Shown one piece after another: positions 1-8,848 of a DNA stretch of 64,000 nucleotides. The stretch is from Corynebacterium kalidii (lineage in GTDB: Bacteria > Actinomycetota > Actinomycetes > Mycobacteriales > Mycobacteriaceae), in NCBI RefSeq assembly GCF_022869005.1, contig NZ_JALIEA010000008.1, positions 1-64,000 on the forward strand, in the 5' to 3' direction. Position 1 is the stretch's first letter. Every line of letters starts with the position of its first letter. The notes below the pieces were generated by a model. It searched no databases, was not told the origin of the DNA, and saw only the letters and a program-made list of their open reading frames with translations. The position numbers and the translations under genes were made by a program.

Positions 1-24
1 CTCCTGGGGATAGGGCTTGGTCAT
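1..24 (-). mobile_element. First codons of a probable IS3-type transposase OrfA, cut by the window edge
   Basis: Read on the reverse strand, bases 24 to 1 give ATG and seven more codons (MTKPYPQE), preceded by a GGAAGG ribosome site about 9 bases upstream. From memory, MTKPYPQE-like starts are typical of small OrfA transposase subunits (HTH family, IS3 group) in corynebacteria and mycobacteria. Only eight residues are visible, so the call rests on that resemblance and on the good Shine-Dalgarno. The IS end should lie between here and the acyl-CoA synthetase gene; bases 60-95 are the likeliest place, but I cannot define the terminal repeat. Confidence 0.42.
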
Positions 25-196
25 AACGATCATCCTTCCAGGCCGGCCTTCCCAGGCAAGCCAGATCAGATGTCACCTATCCATGCAGCAGACCCACCCG
101 TCGCCTGCCGGATTCGAGGGTTCGGTCTGCAGTCGGGGTCGACACGCAGTATGGTTTCCTGCATTCGAAGAGGTGCGAGGAAAGGTAATTTGTAAA

Positions 197-1855
197 GTGA
201 GAAATAGGGTGCAGCAGATTGTGTTCGACACCAAAGGTATTCTCCGTGGTGCGCGGGCTGCGGTATCTGCCGGATTTTTCAACGGATTTACGGCCGAGGA
301 CGGGATTGCGACAGCCAGGAGTCTCATCCGCTATGGAGCATCCCTGTCAGGGCTGCTTGAGGTCGCAGCGGCGCGATTCCCTGACCGGGTTGCCCTCGTC
401 GATGACGACGGTGAGCTCACCTACGCTGAACTGCGTGACCAGGCGGTACTCACCGCGCAGGCGCTCGTCGCCAACGGGGTCGACGCCAACAGCCGGGTAG
501 GCATAATGGCGCGCAACGGCAGAGGATTCCTCATTCCTCTCGCAGCAAAAGGGTATGTTGGGTTCACCGTCTTCCTGCTGAATGTCGGGGCCAGCAGAAC
601 GCAGATTGCCAACATCGTCGAAGAACACGACATCAGCTTCCTTTTCGTCGACTCAGAGTTCGACTCCAGGATTCCCGACGAAAGTCCACGGGTCAGTGTC
701 TGCCATTCCTGGGTCGGAGACAATGCGCGGACTGACATCGCCTTCCCCACATTCCGTGACCTGTGGGCCACGCCGGGTACGACGGACGTGACCTTCGGTC
801 GTCGTCCCGTTCAGGGTGGAGTCGTCCTGATGTCCTCGGGGACCAGCGGCACGCCGAAGGCGGTGGGACACGGCGAACCGCATGTGCCGCTCGGAGTCCT
901 CGGTCCCCCGGTGGAGTCCTGCGGGCTGAAGGCAGGATGCACCCTGCAGATGACCGCGAGCATGTTCCACGTCCTCGGGTGGGGAGCCTCGTGCATTGCG
1001 TTGTTCGCCGGTTGCACGATCGTCACGCAGCGCACCTTCAGCGCGGAGAACGTCCTCCACCAGCTGGACACGTACCGGTGTGAGGGTCTGATCAGTTCCG
1101 CTGTCTTTCTCAAGGAGCAACTCGCGGTCCACGATTCCGACCCCGGCAGGTACGACACCTCTTCACTCCGTTTCATCCTCAACGCAGGTAACGCCATGAG
1201 CGAGGACCTGGTCCGTGGCCTGCAGGAGCGCTACGGGTACATCCTCGGTTCCGGTTACGGATCCACCGAGGGGTTGCTCGTGTCCTATTCCAGTCCGTCG
1301 GATCTGCGGGAGGATCCGTTGACCGCCGGCCACCCTGTGTGGAACGGTCGGCTGGAACTGCTCGACCCCGCAAGTGGGAGAGAGGTCGAGCCCGGCCAGG
1401 TCGGTGTGGTCCACGCCCGCAACGCCATGTCGATGAAGGGCTATCTGGGCGCCCGGGATCGGGAGGATGTGACCCGGGGGCTACTCAGCCTCGGTGACAA
1501 GGGCGTGATCGACCCGCGGTCCGGTCGGCTGCGGGTGCTGGGCCGTAACAACGACATGATCATCGTCGGCGGCGAGAACATCTGGCCGACCTCGGTCTCC
1601 GACATCATCGACCGGCTCGACGGTGTGGCCGAGTCCTACTGCGTGGGTGTGGAGGACGACGAGACATTCCAGCGGGTCAAGGCCTACGTCGTCACCGACG
1701 GGTCTGTCGAGCTGACCGAGGACGCCGTCCGCGAGCACGTCCGGGACAACTTCATGGCCCCAGCCGTGCCGCGCGACGTGGTCCTCATGGACCGGCCGTT
1801 GCCGCGTAACCCGATCGGTAAGGTCGTCAAGCGCGAGCTCGAGGCCTTCGGCTGA
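197..1855 (+). CDS. AMP-binding acyl-CoA synthetase (FadD-like)
   Basis: Adenylate-forming enzyme of about 552 residues that would activate a carboxylic or fatty acid with ATP and load it on CoA. Visible motifs: the phosphate loop SSGTSGTPK near residue 212, YGSTEG near 355, the GDKG and GRNNDMIIVGGENIWP hinge region around 435-463, and the C-terminal catalytic lysine in PRNPIGKVVKRELE. All core motifs are present, so it looks intact. An open frame extends upstream to base 17, but that part is low-complexity and runs into the IS end. I prefer GTG at 197, which has AGGAAAGG about 11 bases upstream; GTG at 209 or 221 is also possible. It stands alone beside the transposase fragment, and its substrate cannot be read from the sequence. 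Confidence 0.85.
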   Translation: MRNRVQQIVFDTKGILRGARAAVSAGFFNGFTAEDGIATARSLIRYGASLSGLLEVAAARFPDRVALVDDDGELTYAELRDQAVLTAQALVANGVDANSRVGIMARNGRGFLIPLAAKGYVGFTVFLLNVGASRTQIANIVEEHDISFLFVDSEFDSRIPDESPRVSVCHSWVGDNARTDIAFPTFRDLWATPGTTDVTFGRRPVQGGVVLMSSGTSGTPKAVGHGEPHVPLGVLGPPVESCGLKAGCTLQMTASMFHVLGWGASCIALFAGCTIVTQRTFSAENVLHQLDTYRCEGLISSAVFLKEQLAVHDSDPGRYDTSSLRFILNAGNAMSEDLVRGLQERYGYILGSGYGSTEGLLVSYSSPSDLREDPLTAGHPVWNGRLELLDPASGREVEPGQVGVVHARNAMSMKGYLGARDREDVTRGLLSLGDKGVIDPRSGRLRVLGRNNDMIIVGGENIWPTSVSDIIDRLDGVAESYCVGVEDDETFQRVKAYVVTDGSVELTEDAVREHVRDNFMAPAVPRDVVLMDRPLPRNPIGKVVKRELEAFG

Positions 1856-2024
1856 CCGGAATTCTGTCCAGGCTCCGTCCTCAGCGGGGGCTGACATCGA
1901 CCGCAACACCCTCACCGTCGACACATGCGCACCTCGTCGGTGTCACAGGTGGACTCAGAATCGCAGTCTGATCCCACCTCCGTGTCCGCCGTCCGGAGAC
2001 CGGGAGTGCGGTACTTCTCCACGG

Positions 2025-2666
2025 TTACACAGGCGGGACCTCGCCTGACATGGCGACGCTTCCGGTCGCGGCGTCCCAGGTGAACTGCGCAGTGGACTCG
2101 CCGGAGGCCCCGGCATTCGACTCACCCTTACGCGGCCAGTGCCAGGTCACGGAGATCGTCGCGTCATCGACCCGCGAGACCGTGGGGTAGAAGCCGTAGG
2201 CCTCCGAGGTGGCGGTACCGAGATAGCCTCCGTCGTGGAAGAGCATGATCTGGTACGGCGAGGACACCGTTCCACCCTCGATCGGGAGGATGATCCAGGA
2301 GAGGTCGGCGCAGGAGTCGTAGCCGTCGGTCTCGGCCCAGGCCGGGGCCCACGGGTAGTTCTCGGCGTTCGGTGGAACATCGCTGGCCCAGCGGGCGACA
2401 GCCTCGTCCCCGGTGAGACCCGAGCAGGTGTCCGTGGGGGAGCCCTTGGTGTCGTCGTCCCCGTTGTGGGACTCAGCCGTCGTCGGGGCGGGTAGGTCAC
2501 TGGCGGGCTGCGTGGTGACAGTGGTCTGGGTGGACGTGATGGGGGCGGTGGGGGCGTCGGGGTCGTCCGCGGCGCTGCAGGCGGTGAGTGCGGTACCCAG
2601 CAACAGCATTCCCGCGGCGAGAACTGCCGCGGTGTGGGGGACTGCCCTGGCAGATGTGGTGGACAA
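2025..2666 (-). CDS. LppP/LprE family lipoprotein
   Basis: Exported lipoprotein of 213 residues. The N-terminus is a signal peptide with hydrophobic core around residues 12-28 and a lipobox LTAC whose cysteine is residue 30. A Thr/Pro/Ser/Asp-rich linker follows to about residue 75. The C-terminal domain (about 80-213) has the features I recall for the mycobacterial LppP/LprE family: paired cysteines (DTCSG and DSCADL), a YQIMLFHDGGYLGTAT stretch and a WHW motif. The function of this family is not established; it is anchored on the outer face of the membrane. It is divergently oriented from the TSUP exporter gene and probably shares its upstream region of about 145 bases. Confidence 0.8.
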   Translation of the reverse strand: MSTTSARAVPHTAAVLAAGMLLLGTALTACSAADDPDAPTAPITSTQTTVTTQPASDLPAPTTAESHNGDDDTKGSPTDTCSGLTGDEAVARWASDVPPNAENYPWAPAWAETDGYDSCADLSWIILPIEGGTVSSPYQIMLFHDGGYLGTATSEAYGFYPTVSRVDDATISVTWHWPRKGESNAGASGESTAQFTWDAATGSVAMSGEVPPV

Positions 2667-2810
2667 GTGAATCGACCTCCTGTGTCGGCAACCGATGTTA
2701 ACGGCACTCCCGGAGACATTCAGGGCGTCAGGCCCTACCCTTGCCTACGGAGGCGGGTCAGGTCCCGGACCCGCCGGCCCGTCCGTCCCACCGTCAGGAA
2801 GCGTGCGTCA

Positions 2811-3605
2811 TTGTCTGCCACCGTCATCTCCGTCCTGCTCATCGGGTCCCTCGCCGCCGGCTGGGTCGACGCGGTTGTCGGCGGAGGCGGACTGATCCTC
2901 ATTCCCCTGGTCATGATCCTGAACCCCGGCATGTCCAATGCGCAGGCGCTCGGCGTCAACAAGGTCGCGGCGATATTCGGTACCGCGAGCTCGGCCGCCG
3001 TCCTCGTGCGGAAGGCACCCTCGGCGACCAAGGCACTGCGCTACGCGCCGTTGGCCCTCGCCGGGTCGGCCGGTGGCGCGATGATCGCGTCGTCCGTCGA
3101 CAAACAGATCATGCGCCCGGTGATCATCGTGCTCCTCGTCGCCGTCGGTGTGTTCATCCTGTTCCGCCCTTCCTTCGGACAGGGGGAATCATCATCAGCA
3201 ACGAACCGCGCCAGTTCGAGAACGCTACTGGGCCTGATCGCCCTCATTGCCGCGATCAGCGTCTACGACGGTGCCTTCGGCCCCGGTACGGGTCTGTTCC
3301 TCATCCTGGGCTTCACCAGCCTGCTCGGTCGTGACTTCATCACCAGTGCCGCGTGGGCGAAGGTGATCAACGTGTTCACCAACCTCGGTGCCCTGGTCAC
3401 CTTCGCGCTGCAGGGTGAGGTGCTGTGGCTCCTGGGGTTGGGGTTGGCCGTCACCAACGTCATCGGTGCACAGATCGGCGCACGGATGGTGATCGGCCGG
3501 GGTGCCGGTTTCGTCCGCGTCGTGATCCTCGTGGTGGTCGTGGCGATGTCGGCGAAGCTGGGCTACGACCAGTTCATCGGCACTGGCGTCGGCGGGGCGG
3601 GCTGA
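2811..3605 (+). CDS. TSUP family (TauE/SafE, DUF81) membrane exporter
   Basis: Integral membrane protein of about 264 residues with roughly eight hydrophobic segments. The N-terminal helix contains GWVDAVVGGGGLILIP, and the second half repeats the pattern with YDGAFGPGTGLFLI. This inverted repeat of two glycine-rich half-channels is characteristic of the TauE/SafE family, whose members move sulfite, sulfonates or other small organic anions. An upstream extension exists in the same frame but is arginine-rich and non-membrane. I therefore choose TTG at 2811, which has AGGAA about 10 bases upstream and starts directly before the first helix. The substrate is unknown. Confidence 0.85.
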   Translation: MSATVISVLLIGSLAAGWVDAVVGGGGLILIPLVMILNPGMSNAQALGVNKVAAIFGTASSAAVLVRKAPSATKALRYAPLALAGSAGGAMIASSVDKQIMRPVIIVLLVAVGVFILFRPSFGQGESSSATNRASSRTLLGLIALIAAISVYDGAFGPGTGLFLILGFTSLLGRDFITSAAWAKVINVFTNLGALVTFALQGEVLWLLGLGLAVTNVIGAQIGARMVIGRGAGFVRVVILVVVVAMSAKLGYDQFIGTGVGGAG

Positions 3606-3692
3606 CGCCCCCACCACTGAGCCGGGATTCCGTGTCCGGCCCGCCAGGTACCATGAGTTCACCGGGAACCGGACCAGCGAAAGGGCCAGACA

Positions 3693-5174
3693 GTGGGAGA
3701 TCAGCGCAGCAGAACCGCAGTACACGAGGTCAAGGCCGGGCTGCGGCGCCTCGACCACGATGTCTTCGCCGCTGTCGCGGGAGCGGACAACCCCCTGTTG
3801 GACGCGGTGATCCCGCGTCTGACCACCGCAGCGAACTACTCACGGTTGTGGATCGGTGCCGCCGGTGCCATGGCGCTCACGGGTAAACCAGCGCTCCAGC
3901 GGGCGGCGACCCGGGGCCTGGTCAGTCTCGCCTGCACCAGTCTCGTGGCGAACCAGCTGGCCAAGAGGTCGTGGCGGCGGGAACGGCCGGGCCACCGGTC
4001 CGTCCCCCTCGCCCGGCGGATCCGCCGCTACCCGCGCTCCAGTTCCTTCCCGTCCGGGCACTCTGCCAGCGCCGCAGCCTTCGCCGTCGGCGCGGCCGTC
4101 GAGCACACCCCCGTCGGTGCGGGCCTCGGGGCCCTGGCCGGGCTCGTCGGATTCTCCCGCGTGTACACCGGTGCGCACTACCCCGGCGACGTCGTCGCCG
4201 GGTGGGGCCTGGGGACCCTCATCGCCGTGATCGGTGGCGCACTGGTACCGCCGCCCACCGCCCGTACGGACGTCTCCACCGAACCCCTCTACACCGACCA
4301 CCCCGGGCGTCCGGACGGCGAGGGCCTCGTCCTGGTGGTGAACCCCGCCTCGGGTGACGGCACAGGGGAGCGGGTGCTCACGCACGTCCGGAAGGCCCTC
4401 CCCGCGGCCGAGATCGTCGCCCTGTCCCCGGAGGACGACGTGGTCGAGGTCCTGGAGAGCGCCGCGCAGCGGGCGGAGGTCCTCGGCGTGGCCGGCGGTG
4501 ACGGCACCGTGGCCACGGCGGCCGGTATCGCGCTCCGGGCCGGTACACCCCTGGCGGTGTTCCCGGCCGGCACCTTCAACCACTTCGCGAAGCAGATGGG
4601 CTGCGCGACCACGGAGCAGACGGTCGCGGCGGTGCGGGCCGGCACACTGGAGATGGTCGACGTCGTCAGTCTGGACGGCGACACCACGCTGCTGAACACG
4701 GCGAGCATCGGTGCCTACCCGCAGTTCGTCACCACCCGCGAGCGGTACGAGGGGAAGATCGGCAAGACCCTGGCCTCCGCCGTCGCGGCGTGGAAGGTGC
4801 TCAAGGAGGACCAGGCCGTCCGGATCCGGTACGACAACACGACGGTGACCACCTCCCTGTTCTTCCTGGGCAACTCCGTCTACCGGCCCACCGGTTTCGC
4901 CCCGGTCGACCGGGACAGCGTCGGCGACGGGCTGCTGGACGTGCGCATACTGGAGATCGGCCGGCCCTTCGCCCGTCTGCGCATCACCCTGTCACTGCTC
5001 ACCGGGCGGTTGGGCCAGAGCCCGCTCTACCACGAGCTGCACCGGCCGGTGTTCCGCGTCGAGGTGCTCGGGGAGCCCACCCCGGTGGCGCACGACGGGG
5101 AGGTCGGCGACGCGCGGTCCAGCGCCGAATTCGTCTCGCACTACCGGGTCCTGCCCGTGTACCGGCCCCGGTAG
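3693..5174 (+). CDS. PAP2 phosphatase fused to diacylglycerol kinase-like lipid kinase
   Basis: Two-domain protein of 493 residues starting at GTG. Residues 1-185 form a PAP2 acid-phosphatase domain with all three signature motifs: KRSWRRERP near 89-98, PSSSFPSGHS near 116-126 and SRVYTGAHYPGD near 155-166. Residues 210-493 form a diacylglycerol/sphingosine kinase-like domain with VVNPASGDGTG at its start, GGDGTVA near 268 and FPAGTFNHFAKQMG near 290. The chain therefore couples lipid-phosphate dephosphorylation with a lipid kinase. Such fusions occur in actinobacteria, and the substrate may be a polyprenyl phosphate or a phosphatidylglycerol-type lipid (inference). The 3' end overlaps the convergent PAP2 gene by 34 bases. 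Confidence 0.85.
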   Translation: MGDQRSRTAVHEVKAGLRRLDHDVFAAVAGADNPLLDAVIPRLTTAANYSRLWIGAAGAMALTGKPALQRAATRGLVSLACTSLVANQLAKRSWRRERPGHRSVPLARRIRRYPRSSSFPSGHSASAAAFAVGAAVEHTPVGAGLGALAGLVGFSRVYTGAHYPGDVVAGWGLGTLIAVIGGALVPPPTARTDVSTEPLYTDHPGRPDGEGLVLVVNPASGDGTGERVLTHVRKALPAAEIVALSPEDDVVEVLESAAQRAEVLGVAGGDGTVATAAGIALRAGTPLAVFPAGTFNHFAKQMGCATTEQTVAAVRAGTLEMVDVVSLDGDTTLLNTASIGAYPQFVTTRERYEGKIGKTLASAVAAWKVLKEDQAVRIRYDNTTVTTSLFFLGNSVYRPTGFAPVDRDSVGDGLLDVRILEIGRPFARLRITLSLLTGRLGQSPLYHELHRPVFRVEVLGEPTPVAHDGEVGDARSSAEFVSHYRVLPVYRPR

Positions 5175-5782
5175 ACCCACAGGCACGCCACCAGCCACGC
5201 GAACCCCAGCGCCCACCCGGCGACGACGTCGGACGGGTGGTGCACGTTCAGGGCCACCCGGGCGACACCGACCGCCGCGCAGAGGACGACACCGCCGACG
5301 ACCACGGCGGTGCGCCCGTACCCGCGCACCAGATGCGCGTACACCGCCAGCAACGCGCCGACAGCGACGAGGACGCCCAATGCGTGACCGGACGGGAACG
5401 ACATGCCGGACGCCTCGACGAGCCGGCTGACCGGCCGCTCCCGGCCCGCCAGGTGCTTGGCGACGACGGACACGATCCCGCTGCCCCAGACACAGACCGC
5501 CAGGAACACCGCGGTCCGCACCCGGCGGCGACGCAGCTCCAGCACCACCGGCACCACCACCAGCACCCGCCAGACCGCCGGGTCGGAGACGCTGCTCAGA
5601 CCGTCCCACAGCGGAACCCACCAGCCGTGCGTCTGTGCCAGACGGTGGGCGGCCGCCAGAGCACGGCCGTCAGGCCCGTCGACCCACGCCCAGCCCTGCA
5701 CCCAGCCGACCCACACGACCGCGTAGAGCACCGCGGCGGCAGCGGCCGTCGCCGACACCGCGACCGGTCGTGCACCGGTCAT
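5141..5782 (-). CDS. PAP2 superfamily membrane phosphatase
   Basis: Membrane protein of 213 residues with about five or six transmembrane segments. PAP2 motifs are complete: KHLAGRERP near residue 109, SFPSGHA near 128 and RVALNVHHPSDVVAG near 174-188. It likely removes a phosphate from a lipid pyrophosphate or phosphatidate on the outer face of the membrane. Its ATG overlaps the stop codon of the upstream monooxygenase by four bases, so the two are probably translated together. It runs head-on into the PAP2-kinase fusion, making two PAP2 domains within about 2 kb. Confidence 0.85.
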   Translation of the reverse strand: MTGARPVAVSATAAAAAVLYAVVWVGWVQGWAWVDGPDGRALAAAHRLAQTHGWWVPLWDGLSSVSDPAVWRVLVVVPVVLELRRRRVRTAVFLAVCVWGSGIVSVVAKHLAGRERPVSRLVEASGMSFPSGHALGVLVAVGALLAVYAHLVRGYGRTAVVVGGVVLCAAVGVARVALNVHHPSDVVAGWALGFAWLVACLWVYRGRYTGRTR

Positions 5783-7221
5783 TCACCGAACACCATGTCG
5801 CGCCGTTGGTCGCCGAGGGAGAACTCCAGCAGCTCCCGGAGGTAGTTCTGCGTGTACACCCACGGCGAGGCGTACCCCTGCCGGGGGAACCTGTCGGCGC
5901 TGCGCCGCAGGTAGGCGGCGGCGAAGTCGAACAACGGCCGGTCGGTGGGGACCGTCGGCGCGGCCGGCCGGTAGGGCTCCTGCCCGCTCTTCCACAGTTT
6001 CACCATGTAGCGGGACACCAGGTCCGAGCGCAACGTCCACGAGCCGTTGATGTAGCCCACGGTGAAGCTGAAGTTCGGCAGCCCGGCCAGCATCATGCCA
6101 CGGTAGAAGACCTGCTCGTTGACCGGCAGTTCACGCCCGTCGATGCTCAGGGTCCCGCCACCGAACGCCTGCAGGTCCAGCCCGGTCGCGGTGACGACGA
6201 CGTCGGCGGGGATCTCCTCACCGGAGCCCACCCGGACACCGCCGGCGGTGAAGCGGTCGACGGTGTCGGTGACCACGCGCGCATTGCCGCCCAGCGCCGC
6301 GAAGATGTCACCGTCGGGCGCCTTGCACACCCGCTTCTCCCACGGTCTGTGCCGGGGCGTGAAGTGCCGGTCGATCGTCCCGGCGTCCAGGTACCGCAGT
6401 TGCATCCGCCGCAGGGCCCGGCTGAACAGCCACGGGGCGCGCTGGCCCACGGTGTGCTGCGCCATGTCGCGGACGGCGTGGGTGAGCCTGGCGACAGGGT
6501 ACGCCCGCTTCGCCGGCAGCACCTTCCGCCAGAACGCGCTGATGGTGTCCACCGCCGGCATCGGCGCCACGTAGGTGGGGCTGCGCTGCAGCATCGTCAC
6601 CTGCGCCCCGAGCCGTTCGAGGGCGGGCACCAGCGTCACCGCGGTCGCACCGGACCCGATCACGGTGATCCGCGTGCCGGCGCAGTCGAGGTCCGCGGGC
6701 CACTGCTGCGGGTGGATGATCCGGCCGGTGAAGTCCGCCTCCCCGGGGAACTCCGGACGGTGGCCCCTGCCGTGCACGAAGTACCCGGAGGCGTAGTGGA
6801 CGCGCCGGGCGTGGACCGTGCGTCCGCTGTCGGCGGTCACGGCGGTGACCTCGTACATGCCCAGGTCCGTCCGCCAGTTCGCGTCGCGGATCCAGGAGCC
6901 GGTGTGCAGCCGGTCGAGCGCCCCGCAGTCCCGGGCGACGTCGCGGATGTACTCCTTGATGTCCGCGCCCGCCCCCAGCGTGCCGTCGTGGGGCCACGGG
7001 GCGAACGGGAATCCGTAGGTCGCCATGTCGGAGTCGGAGCGGATGCCCGGGTAAGTGAAGGTGTGCCAGGTGCCGCCGAGGTCGTCGTTGGCGTCGTGGA
7101 TCTCCCAGTTCCACTGCGGGAAGTTGCGTGACACGTGGTGCGCCAGGTCGACGCCGGAGAGTCCGGCACCGACGATCAGCAGGTCGAGAGGGTTCTCCGG
7201 GGATCCGGGGCGGGTAGGCAT
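5779..7221 (-). CDS. Flavin-dependent Baeyer-Villiger-type monooxygenase
   Basis: FAD- and NADPH-binding monooxygenase of about 480 residues. The first Rossmann motif VGAGLSG is at residues 17-23 and the second, VIGSGATA, is near 186-193. Between them lies FTGRIIHPQQWP near 161-172, an exact match to the type I Baeyer-Villiger fingerprint FxGxxxHxxxW(P/D). The enzyme should insert oxygen next to a ketone carbonyl, or oxidise a heteroatom. It is a close paralog of the N-terminal half of the fusion protein encoded at 34570. Comparison with that paralog supports ATG 7221 over TTG 7236. It resembles mycobacterial MymA (Rv3083). It is followed by a PAP2 gene with a four-base overlap. Confidence 0.85.
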   Translation of the reverse strand: MPTRPGSPENPLDLLIVGAGLSGVDLAHHVSRNFPQWNWEIHDANDDLGGTWHTFTYPGIRSDSDMATYGFPFAPWPHDGTLGAGADIKEYIRDVARDCGALDRLHTGSWIRDANWRTDLGMYEVTAVTADSGRTVHARRVHYASGYFVHGRGHRPEFPGEADFTGRIIHPQQWPADLDCAGTRITVIGSGATAVTLVPALERLGAQVTMLQRSPTYVAPMPAVDTISAFWRKVLPAKRAYPVARLTHAVRDMAQHTVGQRAPWLFSRALRRMQLRYLDAGTIDRHFTPRHRPWEKRVCKAPDGDIFAALGGNARVVTDTVDRFTAGGVRVGSGEEIPADVVVTATGLDLQAFGGGTLSIDGRELPVNEQVFYRGMMLAGLPNFSFTVGYINGSWTLRSDLVSRYMVKLWKSGQEPYRPAAPTVPTDRPLFDFAAAYLRRSADRFPRQGYASPWVYTQNYLRELLEFSLGDQRRDMVFGE

Positions 7222-7270
7222 GTCCACAGCGTACAAGCCCGTGGGCGCCGTCCACGGTGATTGCGGTGAC

Positions 7271-8848
7271 TCAGCGGTCGGCGGGGTCCTCCCAGATGGA
7301 CCGCAGCCGGTGCACCGTCACTGTCGGCAGCTCCGCCGTCCCCGACTCGCTGGACAGCACCAGGGCGCGTGGGCCCTCCGGCGGGAAGACGGCCGACGAG
7401 ATGACCCCCTCGCCGTCGCCGACGAACACCTCCACCGATCCGCGGTCGACGATGACCCGCAACCTCAGGGTGGGGGCATCCCCCGTCCCGTCGGACGCCG
7501 GCACCGGGACGGACCGGTAGCCGCGGTCGCCGGCACCGGAGAGCCGCCGGTCCAGCCAGACGCGTCCGGACTGGCTGTCCCAGCTGACCGCGGTGTGGTT
7601 ACCCGTCGGGGTGGCGTGCACCAGCAGGCTCACCCGTTCGGCGGTGGTGCGGTCCAGGTCGATCTCCAGCTCGATGTCGGCGGAGTTCCGGATGTCCTCG
7701 GCCAGGACGACGTCCTCGTTCAGCCCGACGCTGACCGGCCCGGTGGCCACGGTGTCCTGCCGTAGCCGGGCGTATTCGGCGACAGGGACGGTCGACACGG
7801 AGTCGCCGGACGCCGAGAGCCGGAGCTCGCGGGGGGCGGTGAACTGTCCGCACCACGCGTCGGCGGCACGGGTCGGTTCCGGCGCGGTGAACGACCCCAT
7901 CCAGCCGAAGAGGATCCGGCGGCCGTCCGGGGCCTGGAACGTCTGCGGCGCGTAGTAGTTCGCACCGGAATCGCTGGGCCGGTCCGGGGAGACGTCGGTG
8001 AAGGGTCGTCCCGGCGCCCAGTCACCGACGACGTAGACGGCGTTGTTGCCGTTGCGGTTGGTGTAACCGTGCGGGGTCGCGCCCATCGGGCTGAAGACCA
8101 GCACCCAGCGCACGTCGGGGTCCCCGGGGTAGGCGGGTTCCCCGGACCGCGAGAGCGGGAAGAAATCGGGGCACTCGAGCATGAACACGTTCGGGTCCGC
8201 CGCCTCGTAGAGCACCGAGTCGAAGTCCCAGGTCGTCAGCTCCGGGTCGTCGCAGGTGTACAACCACACCTGTCCGCGGCGGTCCAGGGTGGACACGCCG
8301 ACGACGAGGAACCACCGTCCGTCCTGCTTCCACACCTTCGGGTCACGGAAGTGGACGAACCCCTCGGGGCAGTCGATCACGGTGCCCTCCTTGCTGAAGG
8401 TCCGTCCGCCGTCGGTGGAGACGGCGAGGCACTGGACCTGGAGGTTGCCCTCGTCCTCGTCGACACCGTTGCGGAACCGGTGCCCGGTGTAGACCACCGC
8501 CAGTGCCCCGTCGTCCCGCACGACGGCGGAGCCGGAGAAGACGCCGTCCCGGTCGGCGGTGGTCGAGGGGGCCAGGGCGATGGGTTCGCGGCGCCAGGTG
8601 ACGAGGTCGTCGCTGGAGACGTGTCCCCAGTGCATCGGCCCCCATTCGGTGGAGTAGGGGTGGTGCTGGAAGTACACCTGGTAACGACCGTCGACGAAGC
8701 TCAGCCCGTTCGGGTCGTTGATCCACCCGGCGGACGCGGCGATGTGGGTGCTCGGGTACCAGCGGTCGTCGCGGGCGGCACGCATCCGCCGGACGCCGGC
8801 CTCCGCCTTCTCCAGCGCGGCGTTCATGGTGGTGTCGGTGTCAGACAT
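7271..8848 (-). CDS. GH32 beta-fructosidase (sucrose/fructan hydrolase)
   Basis: Glycoside hydrolase family 32 enzyme of about 525 residues with no signal peptide, so it should act in the cytoplasm. The catalytic motifs are visible: WINDPNG with the nucleophile Asp45, FRDPKVW near 166-172 holding the transition-state Asp, and ECPDFF near 222 with the acid/base Glu. The C-terminal 150 residues form the usual beta-sandwich (DRGSVEVFVGDG). It would split sucrose or short fructosides to fructose. ATG 8848 is preceded by AAGGAG at a good distance and overlaps the 3' end of the transporter gene by eight bases. An in-frame upstream extension translates the transporter's repeat in another frame and is not real. 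Confidence 0.9.
   Translation of the reverse strand: MSDTDTTMNAALEKAEAGVRRMRAARDDRWYPSTHIAASAGWINDPNGLSFVDGRYQVYFQHHPYSTEWGPMHWGHVSSDDLVTWRREPIALAPSTTADRDGVFSGSAVVRDDGALAVVYTGHRFRNGVDEDEGNLQVQCLAVSTDGGRTFSKEGTVIDCPEGFVHFRDPKVWKQDGRWFLVVGVSTLDRRGQVWLYTCDDPELTTWDFDSVLYEAADPNVFMLECPDFFPLSRSGEPAYPGDPDVRWVLVFSPMGATPHGYTNRNGNNAVYVVGDWAPGRPFTDVSPDRPSDSGANYYAPQTFQAPDGRRILFGWMGSFTAPEPTRAADAWCGQFTAPRELRLSASGDSVSTVPVAEYARLRQDTVATGPVSVGLNEDVVLAEDIRNSADIELEIDLDRTTAERVSLLVHATPTGNHTAVSWDSQSGRVWLDRRLSGAGDRGYRSVPVPASDGTGDAPTLRLRVIVDRGSVEVFVGDGEGVISSAVFPPEGPRALVLSSESGTAELPTVTVHRLRSIWEDPADR

Noticed and set aside
17-196. Upstream in-frame extension of the acyl-CoA synthetase
   Set aside because: The extra 60 residues are not like any synthetase N-terminus, lack a ribosome site and cross the probable IS end; GTG 197 has a good Shine-Dalgarno.
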